A stretch of DNA of 64,000 bases from an uncultured Blautia sp. GTDB lineage: Bacteria > Bacillota > Clostridia > Lachnospirales > Lachnospiraceae. The stretch spans positions 40,355 through 104,354 of the forward strand of contig UQMI01000003.1 in NCBI GenBank assembly GCA_900542045.1, given 5' to 3'. Shown in pieces: positions 46,691 through 56,473 of this stretch. The notes below the pieces were generated by a model. That model was not told where the DNA came from, ran no database searches, and saw nothing but the letters and a program-made list of their open reading frames with translations. The first letter of the stretch is position 1. Every line of letters starts with the position of its first letter. The translations under genes were made by a program, and so were the position numbers.

Positions 46691-47044
46691 TTTCACTTCT
46701 TTTCCCTCTAATGGCATATCAGCATCATCACGTCCACCATACCTCGGTCTTTTTTCTTTACCTTACGTTTTTTTGCTTGCGCAAGCCAGTCTGCTTTTTC
46801 TTTTTCAGCATGTTTTTGCTCCTGTGCGTAAAGTTTTTATTCTTTGGCGCTGTGTGCATAGGGAATGAGAAGGGAACCGAAAGTAACCAAAAGTAACCTC
46901 GAAGAACCTTTGCAAGTGTGTTATCTTAAAATCGGAAAGATGAAAAAAACTTGTCAAGCTGCGGCAGGAAAAATGAAAGAAGGCGGGAAACACTTGCGAA
47001 AAAAGGAGGGATAAACGATACGTGATAGGGAAAAAGAAAGAGAG

Positions 47045-47076
47045 AGCACTTGCCAGGACTAGGTGAGTGCTTTTTT
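47045..47076 (+). terminator. Terminator ahead of the conjugation operon
   Basis: AGCACTTGCC (47045-47054) pairs with GGTGAGTGCT (47062-47071) around a seven-base loop, followed by TTTTTT. It lies 60 bases before the ArdC-like gene, so it either isolates the operon from upstream reading or is an attenuator in its leader. Confidence 0.75.
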
Positions 47077-47137
47077 GCTGTCTGGCTGCCGGGAAAAAGA
47101 AAGCCATCTTTCCAAAAAAATGGAAGGAGGTGTAGAA

Positions 47138-48115
47138 GTGGCAAATGCTTACGAGGTAGTCATGGAGAGTCGAAAACAGCTGGTGGACAAGATGATCCGG
47201 CTGATGGAACAGGGCGTGGTCTTTACCAAGCCCCTATGGGAACAAGGGGCAATCCTGCCCTACAACCCCTTTACGAATGTCCGGTACCGGGGTGGGAATC
47301 GATTCCGGCTGTTGGATGCGGTGACAGAAAACGGATATCAAGACCCTCGATGGGGGACATTCCTGCAGTATCAAAAGAAAGGATATTCCATCCGCAAAGG
47401 GGAGAAAGGGATCCTTTGCGAGAAGTGGATCTTTGAAAAAGAGATCCGGGAAAAGAATCCTGAGGGGAAAATGGAACTCAAAAAGGTACCGTTGGAGCGT
47501 CCCATGGTTTCCTATTTTGTGGTTTTTAACGGTGAGCAAGTGAAGGATTTCCCGTCTTATCGGCCAAGGGAGCTGCCGCCCACAGAGCTGCAGGATCTGA
47601 CGGAACGGCTCAAGAGCGTCAGTGAGTGTCCCGTCGTCGAGTGCGCCCAGACAAGGGCCTATTACAGCCTGACGGAAGACCGGATCACCCTGCCTCTTCC
47701 CGGGATGTTCAAAGATGATGCCAGCTATTTAAAAACGCTCTTACACGAGATGGGACACAGTACGGGCCATCCGGACCGGCTGAATCGGGATCTGGGGCAG
47801 CCCTTTGGAAGCGAGGCCTATGCCCGGGAAGAACTGCGGGCGGAGATCGGGTCCCTGTTTCTCGGCCAAGAGTTGGGTGTGAAATTAGATGCGGAGCATT
47901 ATCAGGATCATTCCAATTACCTGTCTTCCTGGCTGTCGGTCCTGAAAAAAGATTACCAGGAGTTTTTCCGGGCGTGTGCGGATGCGGAAAAGATCGCGGA
48001 TCGGATCACCGAACAATATGAGCGGGAGTATTTCCCACGAAATCTGATTCCGGAGGAAGAGATCCCAGAGCATCCCCGGCAGCGGAAGAAGCTGGTCAAA
48101 GTGCCCGGCAGATAA
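47138..48115 (+). CDS. ArdC-like antirestriction protein with zincin domain
   Basis: A 325-residue protein with an N-terminal ArdC-like single-stranded-DNA-binding domain (about residues 1-110: PLWEQGAILPYNPFTNVRYR, then GWGTFLQ-like DPRWGTFLQYQKKGYSI) and a zincin-type metallopeptidase region with LLHEMGHSTGH, an HExxH motif, near residue 200. Such proteins protect incoming DNA from restriction or help establish it. GTG 47138 is chosen for GGAGGTG eight bases upstream. It is the first gene of the transfer cluster. Confidence 0.85.
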   Translation: MANAYEVVMESRKQLVDKMIRLMEQGVVFTKPLWEQGAILPYNPFTNVRYRGGNRFRLLDAVTENGYQDPRWGTFLQYQKKGYSIRKGEKGILCEKWIFEKEIREKNPEGKMELKKVPLERPMVSYFVVFNGEQVKDFPSYRPRELPPTELQDLTERLKSVSECPVVECAQTRAYYSLTEDRITLPLPGMFKDDASYLKTLLHEMGHSTGHPDRLNRDLGQPFGSEAYAREELRAEIGSLFLGQELGVKLDAEHYQDHSNYLSSWLSVLKKDYQEFFRACADAEKIADRITEQYEREYFPRNLIPEEEIPEHPRQRKKLVKVPGR

Positions 48116-48154
48116 AAGAGAAACAGAGGCACGCAGCAAAGAAAGGAGAACCAC

Positions 48155-51100
48155 ATGAAAAGAAATATAGGCAGACGTTTCCTGGCCGGATTCCTGGCGA
48201 TCTTACTGCTCGTCAGCTCCGGCTTTACTTCTGCCCAGACGGCAGAAGCTGCAACAATCTTCAGCGAAAAGTCGATGCAGGATCTTATTCATGAAGACTA
48301 TAAATGGACCATGCTCTATCGGAAAGGCATTACGGAAGCGGAACCCTTTGGGCAGTTTTCCACATCTGCCTGGCGGCAGTACACCAACAATGGTGCCATG
48401 GACCATGCCAACAACCAGGTTGTGGCCCTGGCCAGCGAGAATACACCGGGCAGCTATGGCTGCTGGTACCGGAACGTGGGCCAGTATACGAACAAGGACA
48501 ATGAACAGATCAACGTAGATTTTAAGATCACGATCATGGGGGTCCATGGGGCCGAGGCCCGGTATGACATGACCAAAGTCCGGGCGGAGTTCAATGGAGA
48601 AACGCCTCCCAGCAACTGGGACAACAACATGGTGCAGCCCTGTATTACTTTTTGGACGAATCGGATCGGGGTCTCCATCGTGGCGATTGATACCATTGAT
48701 GTCAAATTCGAATACTATAACCACGACACCGGGGAGCTGATCCCGGAATTCGAAGGGCATGGCACCTTTGCAGACCTGGACGGCATGCAGCAAGTGACCT
48801 TCGGAGATGACAGCAACGTGGATGAAGTCATCCGGTTAAAAGGTTCCCAGCACATTTATTATGAAGGAAATACCGCACATTCGGAAGATTCTTCCACGAC
48901 GCCAAGCGAGGAAGAAGGCTGGCTGACCTGGCTCTTTAAGAACAATACTCTGAACTTTAACTTTGGTTATCCAAAAGTGATCGACAGTTGGGATCAGATG
49001 GATGCGGATACCATTGCCGAGAAATACGGCGGCGATAAAGACCGGTTTATCCAGAGTGTGAAAAATTCCTACCGGGATGACAATGGGACCAGCTATGCGG
49101 AAGACTACAGCGGCCAGCCCCGGTACTTTGAGTATGCATTTTTCGAGTTCACTAGTTGGGTGGTAGGCACCTTTGAACCCAATACAGAACACAGGAAATA
49201 CGTAGGAGATGTGGGAGCGGAAATGAATAAAGGGAATGGCTTTCACCCACAGGAAGACCCCTATCAAATCTATGGGTATGAGGAGTTTGAATACCAGACC
49301 GAATATTTTACCATGCCCATGGAGGTGTCCTCTTTTGAGATCCAGGATACTCTGGAGGACTGTCTGGCCATCGATGGCACCCACAAAGTCAAGATCACGG
49401 ATAACTTCGGATCCGATGTGACCGATGACTTTACCGTTAAGATCGAGGGGCAGACCATCACGGCAACGGCGAAATCCAGCGTGGTGACCGATGATGCTTT
49501 CATGAATAACCGGACTTACCGGATGCACCTCATTGTCCACCGAAAGGAAGGGGCGGACCTCCATGACTGGCTGCTCGCCGATGGCTATACCTTCCAGGTG
49601 CCCAATCAAGCTTCGGTTGCGTTTGTCCGGGAACTGGATGGCAAACGATTCCAATATTGGAGTAACGAAACTTGGATCGAAGGCAAGGTAGTGGCCGACC
49701 TGCAGGTAGACAAGTTTGTTGATTTCGAATGGGAAGTGGGCGATACCGTGGAATACACGGTGAAAGTCTTCCAGAAGACGCCCCACGCTTGGGCAAAGAA
49801 CGTGGTGGTTTCGGACCTTTCCCTGCCCTCCGGCTTAAAATTGATCGATTATACGGCCGACTGGCCCAGCGGGGCAGAGCACTGCAAGATCGACCGGGTG
49901 GGAGAAAATTCCTGGACGGCAAGCTGCCCGCTGTTAAAGTATGACGAGAGCATCATTATCAAATTCCGGTGTGAGGTGACCGATGAGATCAACGGACAGG
50001 AAATCTTAAATACGGCCACCGCCACGGCAGATAACTTTATCGATGAAAAAACAGAGGAACCCAAGGAAGACAGCGGGTCCGCGGATCTGTGGACGAATAC
50101 CCCGAAATTTACGATCGATAAGAGTGTCAATCAGTATGAATGGCAGGTAGGTGATACGGTCCGTTATCAGGTCGTGGTCAATAATACGGTGGATTATACC
50201 GTAGCAAAAGATGTGGTCATTTCCGATCTGTCCCTGCCGGAGGGACTCACGCTGCAGGGCGGGGATGCGATTCAGATCCTTGGCCTGCCGGATACCATCC
50301 AGTATCCGAAAGCCGATGGCCTGACCGGTATGGCGTATGACACCAAGCAGCTGGAGACGAACTTGGTAAGTGTGGATAATACCTGGCAGCTTGGGATCAA
50401 TTACTTACCTTATAACACGCCGGTCACCATTGTGTTTGACTGTATTGCAACAGAGACCGTCAATGGCTTGGAGACCGACAACCAGGCATCCGTCTCTGCC
50501 TCCAATGCGGAGACCATGTGGGATGATGCGGAAATCTATGTCAATACCGCAGTCTTTTCCATCGACAAGACAGCGGACCACTATGAATGGCAGGTAGGGG
50601 AAGACATTGCCTATCAGGTAGTGGTGACCAATACTTTTCCCGGCACGATTGCCCGGGATGTGGTGATCTGGGATGACTGCCTGCCGGATGGCCTGGCCCT
50701 AAATGAGGGTGAGGACGCGATCCAGGTGGAAGGGATCCCAGCCGCTTACTACAACAAAATTGCCGGGACCAAAGATACTGCCAGCATCTTAAATCCGGAG
50801 AATTACAATGAGACAGAAGAAGTTGCCATTGACTGGCGGATGGAACGAAACGGGGACGGCTGGAAACTCTCCATTTCGGATCTGCCCTGCAATACACCGG
50901 TGACTATCACCTTCCATTGCCAGGCAACGCAGGAGATGAACGGCCAGGAATCCGTCAATGTTGCCAATGTCCAGGCAGAGAACGGGGAACTGGTGCAGGA
51001 TGACGCGGAAGTGTATGTGAACACGGCGATCCTGACCCTGGATAAATCGGTGACCAATCCATACTTGGAAGCAAACGACAACCGGGAAGCAAACGAATTC

Positions 51101-54100
51101 CGGGTAGGCGAGACTGTGGAGTATACCGTGGTGGTCAACAACCAGCAGCCCGGATCCATTGCCCGGAACCTGGTGATCACGGATGATTCCCTGCCGGAGG
51201 GCTTAAAACTGGATCCGGAGAGCTTTACCATTTCCGGTGTGCCGGAAACCATCGTCAATCCCATTGGCGGGACCGATGATGCCGGGAACCAGTTAGATCC
51301 GGACAATTATCAGGAGACCGAAGAAAAGGCAGTGACCACTGCTTACGAAGAAACAGCCACCGGCTGGCGGTATACCATTTCGGATCTGCCGTATCATACG
51401 CCGGTGACCATCACCTATACCGCAACGGCCCAGGAGAGTGTCAACGGAAACGAGATCATCAATACCGCAGCGGCAGTGGCAGATAACGCAGCACCCGTGA
51501 AAGATTCGGAAAAAGTCTGGATCAACAGCCCGGTCTTAAATGTCAGCAAGGAAGCGGACAAAGACGAATACAAATACGGCGATATCGTCACTTACGAGGT
51601 AGAAGTGACCCAGGACCAGATCGGCTGCGTAGCTCGAAATGTGACCATCAGTGATGTGATCGAAACACCGGGCGTGAAACTGCAGAAAAATTCCATCGTT
51701 TTGATGGATGCCGCCCGCCATGTGATCGAGGCAGACGTAGATGTTGTCGATAACACCTTTGTGATCCAGACCGGAAGGAATCTGGTGAAAGAAGGAAACT
51801 ACAGCATCTGGGACGCTTCCCAGGGGGGCTTGGTAGAGCAGAGCCAGTGGAATCCGCTGGGGTTGGAGACGGAGACCAAATTCTATGTGGAATACCAAGT
51901 GGCCATCGTGGATCATGCCCTGGCTGGCCAGACGGTGAAGAATAAGGTCACCGTCAATTCGGATGAGAACATTCCGAAAGAGGAGGAAGAGACCATCGAG
52001 GTCCATGCGCCGGAGTTGGATATTGTAAAAACTTCTGACAAGAGGACCTACCATATCGGAGAGAAAGGCTATTACCAGCTGACGATCCGGCAGATCCGGG
52101 AGGATGTGACGGCCTTTAACGTGGTCATTACGGACAGCTTTTCCGAGCCGGGGATGGTGATCGATCCGAACAGCATTGCCGTCCTGTATAATGGCTCCGT
52201 GGTGGACGATGCGGTGATCACGGCAGAAGACCACCACTTTACCATTGCCACCGGAAAGGATCTGGAGGATCAGGACAAGCTGGAAGTCTATTACACAGTG
52301 ACCTTTACCGAAGAAAGCCTCTCCGGCAAGACGATTACCAATACGGCTACTGCAAAGGGTGACAATACCGAGGAGGAGAGACAGGATCATCCGGTGGATG
52401 TGATCGATCTGCTTCCGCGGCTGGCCATTGAAAAGACGTCAGATAAGACTTCTTACCGGGTGGGCGAGACCGGCCATTATACCGTGACGGTGACCCAGAC
52501 GGAAAAAGATGCGGTAGCCCGTAACGTGATCATCAAAGATGAGATCCATGAAGAAGCCGCCCAGATCGTAGAAGGCAGCTTGGTGATCGTAAACCAGAAT
52601 GGCGTGGTGATGGATCAGGCAGAGATCCAGTCCTCCGCAAACCGCTATACGATCTTTACCGGCGCAGATCTGGCCTATCAGGAAACCTTTACCGTGACTT
52701 ATGACGTGCTCTTTACCTCCGATTCCCTGGCGGGAAAAGATATCTTAAATGTGGCTCGGGCGACAGCCGATAACATTTACGTGGAACCGGAAGAGCCGGC
52801 AGATCCGGTAAAGATCACCGATACGCTGACCACGTTGAAATCTTCCGTGCCAGAATCTGGCACCGTAGTGGCAAACGGAGATCCCATCACTTACAGCATC
52901 CAGGTGGCCAATGCCGATACAACGGAAAAAACCGTCCTGATCCGGGATGCCATCCCGGCATACACCCAGTTTGTGCCATATGAAGGGGAAGCTGCCGAAG
53001 GAGAGATCCGGGGGGAAGTGCGGACCCTGGAAGGAAAAGACTATGTAACCTTTGTGGTACCTTTGCAGCCGGGAGAAAGCAAGAGCGTATCCTTTGCGGT
53101 ACAGGTAACAGACGCGCCGGAAGACGGCATGATCTTAAATGTGGCCCAGGTGCGTACGACCATTGCAAAGCCGGAAGATATGAACGAAGATACCTGGACC
53201 CATGAAGGATTTCAGAACACCAATGAAACCAAGCATTATCTGGATACCCGCTGGGTATCGGATTCCAACACGGTACAGATCGATTCCGGTCTGATCGAAA
53301 TTGAGAAAACTTCTGACAAATTGAATTACGCTGTGGGCGATACGGGGCATTACACCCTGACGGTGACCCAGGTGAAGGATGGCGCGGTGGCGGAAAACAT
53401 CGTGATCACCGATGATCTGCAGTCTACCGGTGCCTACATCCAGAAAGACACGATCCAGGTAACGGACGGGGAAGGCTTGGCCATCGAAGGCGTGGACATC
53501 ACAGCAAAAGACCAGAGCCTGGTGATCGAGACCCATCAGAACCTGGAATACGGCCAGAAGATCTTGGTGACTTATGACGTATTCTTTCAGGAGGAATCTC
53601 TGGAAAATACCAGCGTGAAGAACGTGGCAACGGCCAAGGACGATTCCACCGAAGAAGGAGAAGAACCGAAAGATGAGAATACGGTTACCGTGGGGGATTC
53701 CGGCCTCCTGATCGAGAAGACGTCGGATGAATCCACCTACCAAGTAGGGGAGATTGCCCATTATACTCTGACGGTGCGGGCGGCTGCGGATGACTTTACG
53801 GCGAAAAACGTGACCGTCCATGATGTGATGAAGCAGAAAGGGGCGAATCTGATCGCTGGTACGGTGAAAGCGTACTTAGACGGGGTGCGTCTGGATGAAG
53901 TGACCGTCACAGAGCTGACCAATTCCTTTGATCTGGAGACCGGCATTGATTTATCCGGTTCCCATATCCTGACGGTCACCTACGATGTGACCATGGAAGA
54001 GGAGGCCCTGGCCGGACGCCAGATCGTCAATACCGCAACGGCAGACGCGGATAACACAGATGCGGTGGATACCGACCATCATGTGACGGTGGGCGGCTCC

Positions 54101-54745
54101 GGCGCAACTACGGACCCGGAGGACCCGAAAGACCCAAGCGAAACCCCGGAACCGGAGCAGGAGGGCAAGCTGGTGATCTCCAAGACTTCGGATCGATCCA
54201 GCTATACCGTAGGCAGTACCGGTAAGTATACTCTACAAGTCAAGACTTCCGGTGAGGAAGCCGCGAAGAACGTGGTGGTAACCGATACGATCGAGACTTC
54301 CGGCGTACAGATCAAAGAAGACAGTATTACGGTATCCATCAATAACCAAACACTCTCAGACGTTTCCATCCAGGCGGAGGATAACGGCTTTACCATCGAG
54401 ACGCATACCGACCTGGAGGCTGACGATCTAATGATGATCACTTATGAAGTAACTTTCAAAGACAACTCATTAAAAGGAAAGACGGTGAAAAACATAGCCA
54501 TCGCTTCTTCCGATAACCTTGGCGATGTGACGACTGACCACAGCATATCCATCCCGACGCAGAGTTCGGGTGGCAGCACCACCACAAGCGGATCCTCCGA
54601 TACGGGAGCTTCCGGTGCCACATTTACCAGCGGTGTAAAAACCGGGGATTATTCACCAACGAAGCTGTTGGTGATCTTAGGCGGGATCGGTGTTGTGGGT
54701 ATCTTGGTTTATTTCCTGGGGAAGAAAAAAGGGCGCAAAAGCTAG
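48155..54745 (+). CDS. Giant sortase-type surface protein of the conjugative element
   Basis: A 2196-residue protein with a signal peptide (residues 1-33, ending near AEAATIF), an N-terminal domain of about 480 residues, and eleven DUF11/isopeptide-type repeats starting near residues 515, 651, 800, 959, 1127, 1287, 1422, 1558, 1712, 1850 and 2005. It ends VKTGDYSP, a hydrophobic helix and KKKGRKS, a cell-wall sorting signal. Repeats 1-8 match those of the chromosomal protein at 1-5137 in order. It lies 39 bases after the ArdC-like gene and before the T4SS genes. Adhesin for mating contact is an inference. Confidence 0.93.
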   Translation: MKRNIGRRFLAGFLAILLLVSSGFTSAQTAEAATIFSEKSMQDLIHEDYKWTMLYRKGITEAEPFGQFSTSAWRQYTNNGAMDHANNQVVALASENTPGSYGCWYRNVGQYTNKDNEQINVDFKITIMGVHGAEARYDMTKVRAEFNGETPPSNWDNNMVQPCITFWTNRIGVSIVAIDTIDVKFEYYNHDTGELIPEFEGHGTFADLDGMQQVTFGDDSNVDEVIRLKGSQHIYYEGNTAHSEDSSTTPSEEEGWLTWLFKNNTLNFNFGYPKVIDSWDQMDADTIAEKYGGDKDRFIQSVKNSYRDDNGTSYAEDYSGQPRYFEYAFFEFTSWVVGTFEPNTEHRKYVGDVGAEMNKGNGFHPQEDPYQIYGYEEFEYQTEYFTMPMEVSSFEIQDTLEDCLAIDGTHKVKITDNFGSDVTDDFTVKIEGQTITATAKSSVVTDDAFMNNRTYRMHLIVHRKEGADLHDWLLADGYTFQVPNQASVAFVRELDGKRFQYWSNETWIEGKVVADLQVDKFVDFEWEVGDTVEYTVKVFQKTPHAWAKNVVVSDLSLPSGLKLIDYTADWPSGAEHCKIDRVGENSWTASCPLLKYDESIIIKFRCEVTDEINGQEILNTATATADNFIDEKTEEPKEDSGSADLWTNTPKFTIDKSVNQYEWQVGDTVRYQVVVNNTVDYTVAKDVVISDLSLPEGLTLQGGDAIQILGLPDTIQYPKADGLTGMAYDTKQLETNLVSVDNTWQLGINYLPYNTPVTIVFDCIATETVNGLETDNQASVSASNAETMWDDAEIYVNTAVFSIDKTADHYEWQVGEDIAYQVVVTNTFPGTIARDVVIWDDCLPDGLALNEGEDAIQVEGIPAAYYNKIAGTKDTASILNPENYNETEEVAIDWRMERNGDGWKLSISDLPCNTPVTITFHCQATQEMNGQESVNVANVQAENGELVQDDAEVYVNTAILTLDKSVTNPYLEANDNREANEFRVGETVEYTVVVNNQQPGSIARNLVITDDSLPEGLKLDPESFTISGVPETIVNPIGGTDDAGNQLDPDNYQETEEKAVTTAYEETATGWRYTISDLPYHTPVTITYTATAQESVNGNEIINTAAAVADNAAPVKDSEKVWINSPVLNVSKEADKDEYKYGDIVTYEVEVTQDQIGCVARNVTISDVIETPGVKLQKNSIVLMDAARHVIEADVDVVDNTFVIQTGRNLVKEGNYSIWDASQGGLVEQSQWNPLGLETETKFYVEYQVAIVDHALAGQTVKNKVTVNSDENIPKEEEETIEVHAPELDIVKTSDKRTYHIGEKGYYQLTIRQIREDVTAFNVVITDSFSEPGMVIDPNSIAVLYNGSVVDDAVITAEDHHFTIATGKDLEDQDKLEVYYTVTFTEESLSGKTITNTATAKGDNTEEERQDHPVDVIDLLPRLAIEKTSDKTSYRVGETGHYTVTVTQTEKDAVARNVIIKDEIHEEAAQIVEGSLVIVNQNGVVMDQAEIQSSANRYTIFTGADLAYQETFTVTYDVLFTSDSLAGKDILNVARATADNIYVEPEEPADPVKITDTLTTLKSSVPESGTVVANGDPITYSIQVANADTTEKTVLIRDAIPAYTQFVPYEGEAAEGEIRGEVRTLEGKDYVTFVVPLQPGESKSVSFAVQVTDAPEDGMILNVAQVRTTIAKPEDMNEDTWTHEGFQNTNETKHYLDTRWVSDSNTVQIDSGLIEIEKTSDKLNYAVGDTGHYTLTVTQVKDGAVAENIVITDDLQSTGAYIQKDTIQVTDGEGLAIEGVDITAKDQSLVIETHQNLEYGQKILVTYDVFFQEESLENTSVKNVATAKDDSTEEGEEPKDENTVTVGDSGLLIEKTSDESTYQVGEIAHYTLTVRAAADDFTAKNVTVHDVMKQKGANLIAGTVKAYLDGVRLDEVTVTELTNSFDLETGIDLSGSHILTVTYDVTMEEEALAGRQIVNTATADADNTDAVDTDHHVTVGGSGATTDPEDPKDPSETPEPEQEGKLVISKTSDRSSYTVGSTGKYTLQVKTSGEEAAKNVVVTDTIETSGVQIKEDSITVSINNQTLSDVSIQAEDNGFTIETHTDLEADDLMMITYEVTFKDNSLKGKTVKNIAIASSDNLGDVTTDHSISIPTQSSGGSTTTSGSSDTGASGATFTSGVKTGDYSPTKLLVILGGIGVVGILVYFLGKKKGRKS

Positions 54746-54786
54746 AGAAAAGTCCCTTTCGCAGGAGCGCATAGAAACGTAAAAGA

Positions 54787-54814
54787 GGACCGGACAGCAA
54801 TGTCTGGTCCTTTT
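54787..54814 (+). terminator. Hairpin terminator between the surface protein and VirB2-like gene
   Basis: GGACCGGACA (54787-54796) pairs with TGTCTGGTCC (54801-54810) with one G-U pair and loop GCAA, followed by TTTT. It is only 10 bases from the next ribosome site, so it probably gives partial termination and sets a lower level for the T4SS genes. Confidence 0.65.
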
Positions 54815-54834
54815 CGATACAAGGAGGAATCGAA

Positions 54835-55155
54835 GTGCAAAAAAGGAAGCGAATGGAACTTAGTAAGAAGATTCTATGGTCGGCTCTGCAGGGAATTCTG
54901 GCGGTGCTTTTTTGTTGCACGCCGGTTTATGCTTCCGGTACGGGGAGTGCCATTACCCAGCCGCTGACTACGTTATTATCTTTGGTGACGGATTTTGTCA
55001 CTGGAATTGGATCAATCGTGACGTTATTTGGTATTTTTGAATTTGGGAATGCCCAGCAGACCCAGGATGGAGCCGCAAAACCCTACGCCCTGCAGAGGAT
55101 CGGCGGCGGCCTGATCATGGTGGTGGCCCCGCAGCTATTGCAGATGTTTACCTGA
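54835..55155 (+). CDS. VirB2/Maff2-like small membrane protein of the T4SS
   Basis: A 106-residue protein starting at GTG behind AAGGAGGAATC. It has a signal-like helix (ILAVLFCCTPVYASG) and two further hydrophobic segments (LLSLVTDFVTGIGSIVTLFG and RIGGGLIMVVAPQLLQ), the layout of VirB2-type pilin subunits and of the Maff2 family on Gram-positive elements. It is the first of the consecutive T4SS genes and precedes the VirB6-like gene by 52 bases. Confidence 0.75.
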   Translation: MQKRKRMELSKKILWSALQGILAVLFCCTPVYASGTGSAITQPLTTLLSLVTDFVTGIGSIVTLFGIFEFGNAQQTQDGAAKPYALQRIGGGLIMVVAPQLLQMFT

Positions 55156-55207
55156 TGGCGGCAGAGATAGGAAAAAGAGTGTATAAAAAAGGAAGGAGGG
55201 CGGTACG

Positions 55208-56041
55208 ATGCCGGATTGGTTTGCCGATCTGATCACATGGAACCCGTTGATCCAGCTGGGCTGTGCGGTTTGGAACTGGAGCATGAAATTGGTGGCAGCC
55301 TTATTTGTCCTGCAGCCGACCACCATCGGGGAAGGGGAACCCTGGGCCGAACTGACCGTCAATATCTACCCGGTCTTTTTATCCGTAGGGGTGAGCTTGC
55401 TGGCCATCTTTTTTCTCATCGGGTTTTGCCGGGAGAGCGCAGATCTGCGGCAAAGCCTGACCTTTGAAAAGTCTGCCATGCTGTTTTTGCGTTTTGTGGC
55501 AGCCAGCTTTGTGGTGACCAGCATTATGACCTGGATCCCCCAGCTGTTTTCCATGGCGGCGAATTTAAGCATTGCGGATTTTGCGGCTACAGAGTTTGAC
55601 CCGGTGGAATTAGGGGCACAGGCAGGCGGAATTTTTAAGCTGGGGGATATCTCCATTTGGTTTTTATCCCTGATCTTTTTGCTGGCGGCAGCGATCTGCG
55701 GCCTGTTGATCGTGCTGACCATTTATCGGCGTTACTTAAATCTGATGCTGATCGTTGTGATGGCTCCGCCTGCCTTGGCAACAGCCGCTGGCGGGCCGGG
55801 GTTATCCCGGTCTGCCGGAGCCTGGGTGCGGACCTTTTTAGGCACCTGCTTCGAGATCGTCGTGATCAGCATTGCCTTAAAGATCGGTTGCAGTCTGATC
55901 GGCAATGGAAGGATCCTGACCCAGATCGTGGATCTGGACAGCCCGGAGGCAGCCATTTTTGAAATGATCTTTTCTATGGTGCTTCTGGTAGGGGCCGTGC
56001 AGGGCGCAGAGGCGCTGCTCCGGAGAGCGTTCGCATTTTAA
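55208..56041 (+). CDS. VirB6/TrbL-like membrane channel protein
   Basis: A 277-residue polytopic protein with about six membrane helices and a glycine-rich loop between them, including MLIVVMAPPALATAAGG and the C-terminal GAVQGAEALLRRAF. This matches the VirB6/TrbL-type inner-membrane core of Firmicutes transfer systems. It lies between the VirB2-like and PrgI genes. ATG follows AAGGAAGGAGGGCGG. Confidence 0.82.
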   Translation: MPDWFADLITWNPLIQLGCAVWNWSMKLVAALFVLQPTTIGEGEPWAELTVNIYPVFLSVGVSLLAIFFLIGFCRESADLRQSLTFEKSAMLFLRFVAASFVVTSIMTWIPQLFSMAANLSIADFAATEFDPVELGAQAGGIFKLGDISIWFLSLIFLLAAAICGLLIVLTIYRRYLNLMLIVVMAPPALATAAGGPGLSRSAGAWVRTFLGTCFEIVVISIALKIGCSLIGNGRILTQIVDLDSPEAAIFEMIFSMVLLVGAVQGAEALLRRAFAF

Positions 56042-56053
56042 AGGAGGAAAAAA

Positions 56054-56473
56054 ATGGATATTAAGATCAATAAGGATATTGCCAAAGAATATCCCGATGA
56101 CAGCTGGAAAGGATTTTCTCTTAGCCAGCTTTTGTATATCTTTGCGGCGGTCGCAGCCGGTGCGGCAGTGGTGTGTTTCCTGTATTTTTTGCTGGGGTTT
56201 AACATCCACATCGCGGTCTATGGGGCATTCCCGGTGGCAGCGCCGATTGCCCTGGTGGGCTTTTACCGCTATGCCGGCATGCGCTTTCCGGAAGCTGCAA
56301 AAAATTGGCTGCGCTTAAATCGGACCTGTGTGCTGCCTTATGCAGCGGCGGAAGCACCCGATCACTTGGAGCAGATCGCGGATGCAACAGAAGATCCGAA
56401 ACCAGAAGGAAAAAGAACGAAAAGAAAGCGGAAGAAAGAAAAAAGGAAGGAGGGGCAGCCATGGGATTCCTGA
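56054..56473 (+). CDS. PrgI family (VirB3-like) membrane protein
   Basis: A 139-residue protein with two membrane helices (LSQLLYIFAAVAAGAAVVCF and IAVYGAFPVAAPIALVGFY), the KDIAKEYPD start and a basic tail, as in the PrgI/VirB3 family. It sits directly before the VirB4 ATPase gene and overlaps it by 13 bases, which is the standard order. AAAGGAGGAAAAAA precedes the ATG. Confidence 0.88.
   Translation: MDIKINKDIAKEYPDDSWKGFSLSQLLYIFAAVAAGAAVVCFLYFLLGFNIHIAVYGAFPVAAPIALVGFYRYAGMRFPEAAKNWLRLNRTCVLPYAAAEAPDHLEQIADATEDPKPEGKRTKRKRKKEKRKEGQPWDS

Noticed and set aside
46861..47040. Origin of transfer with direct repeats (AAAGTAACC twice near 46877)
   Set aside because: The repeats are short and no relaxase gene or known nick site is near, so there is not enough to call an oriT.
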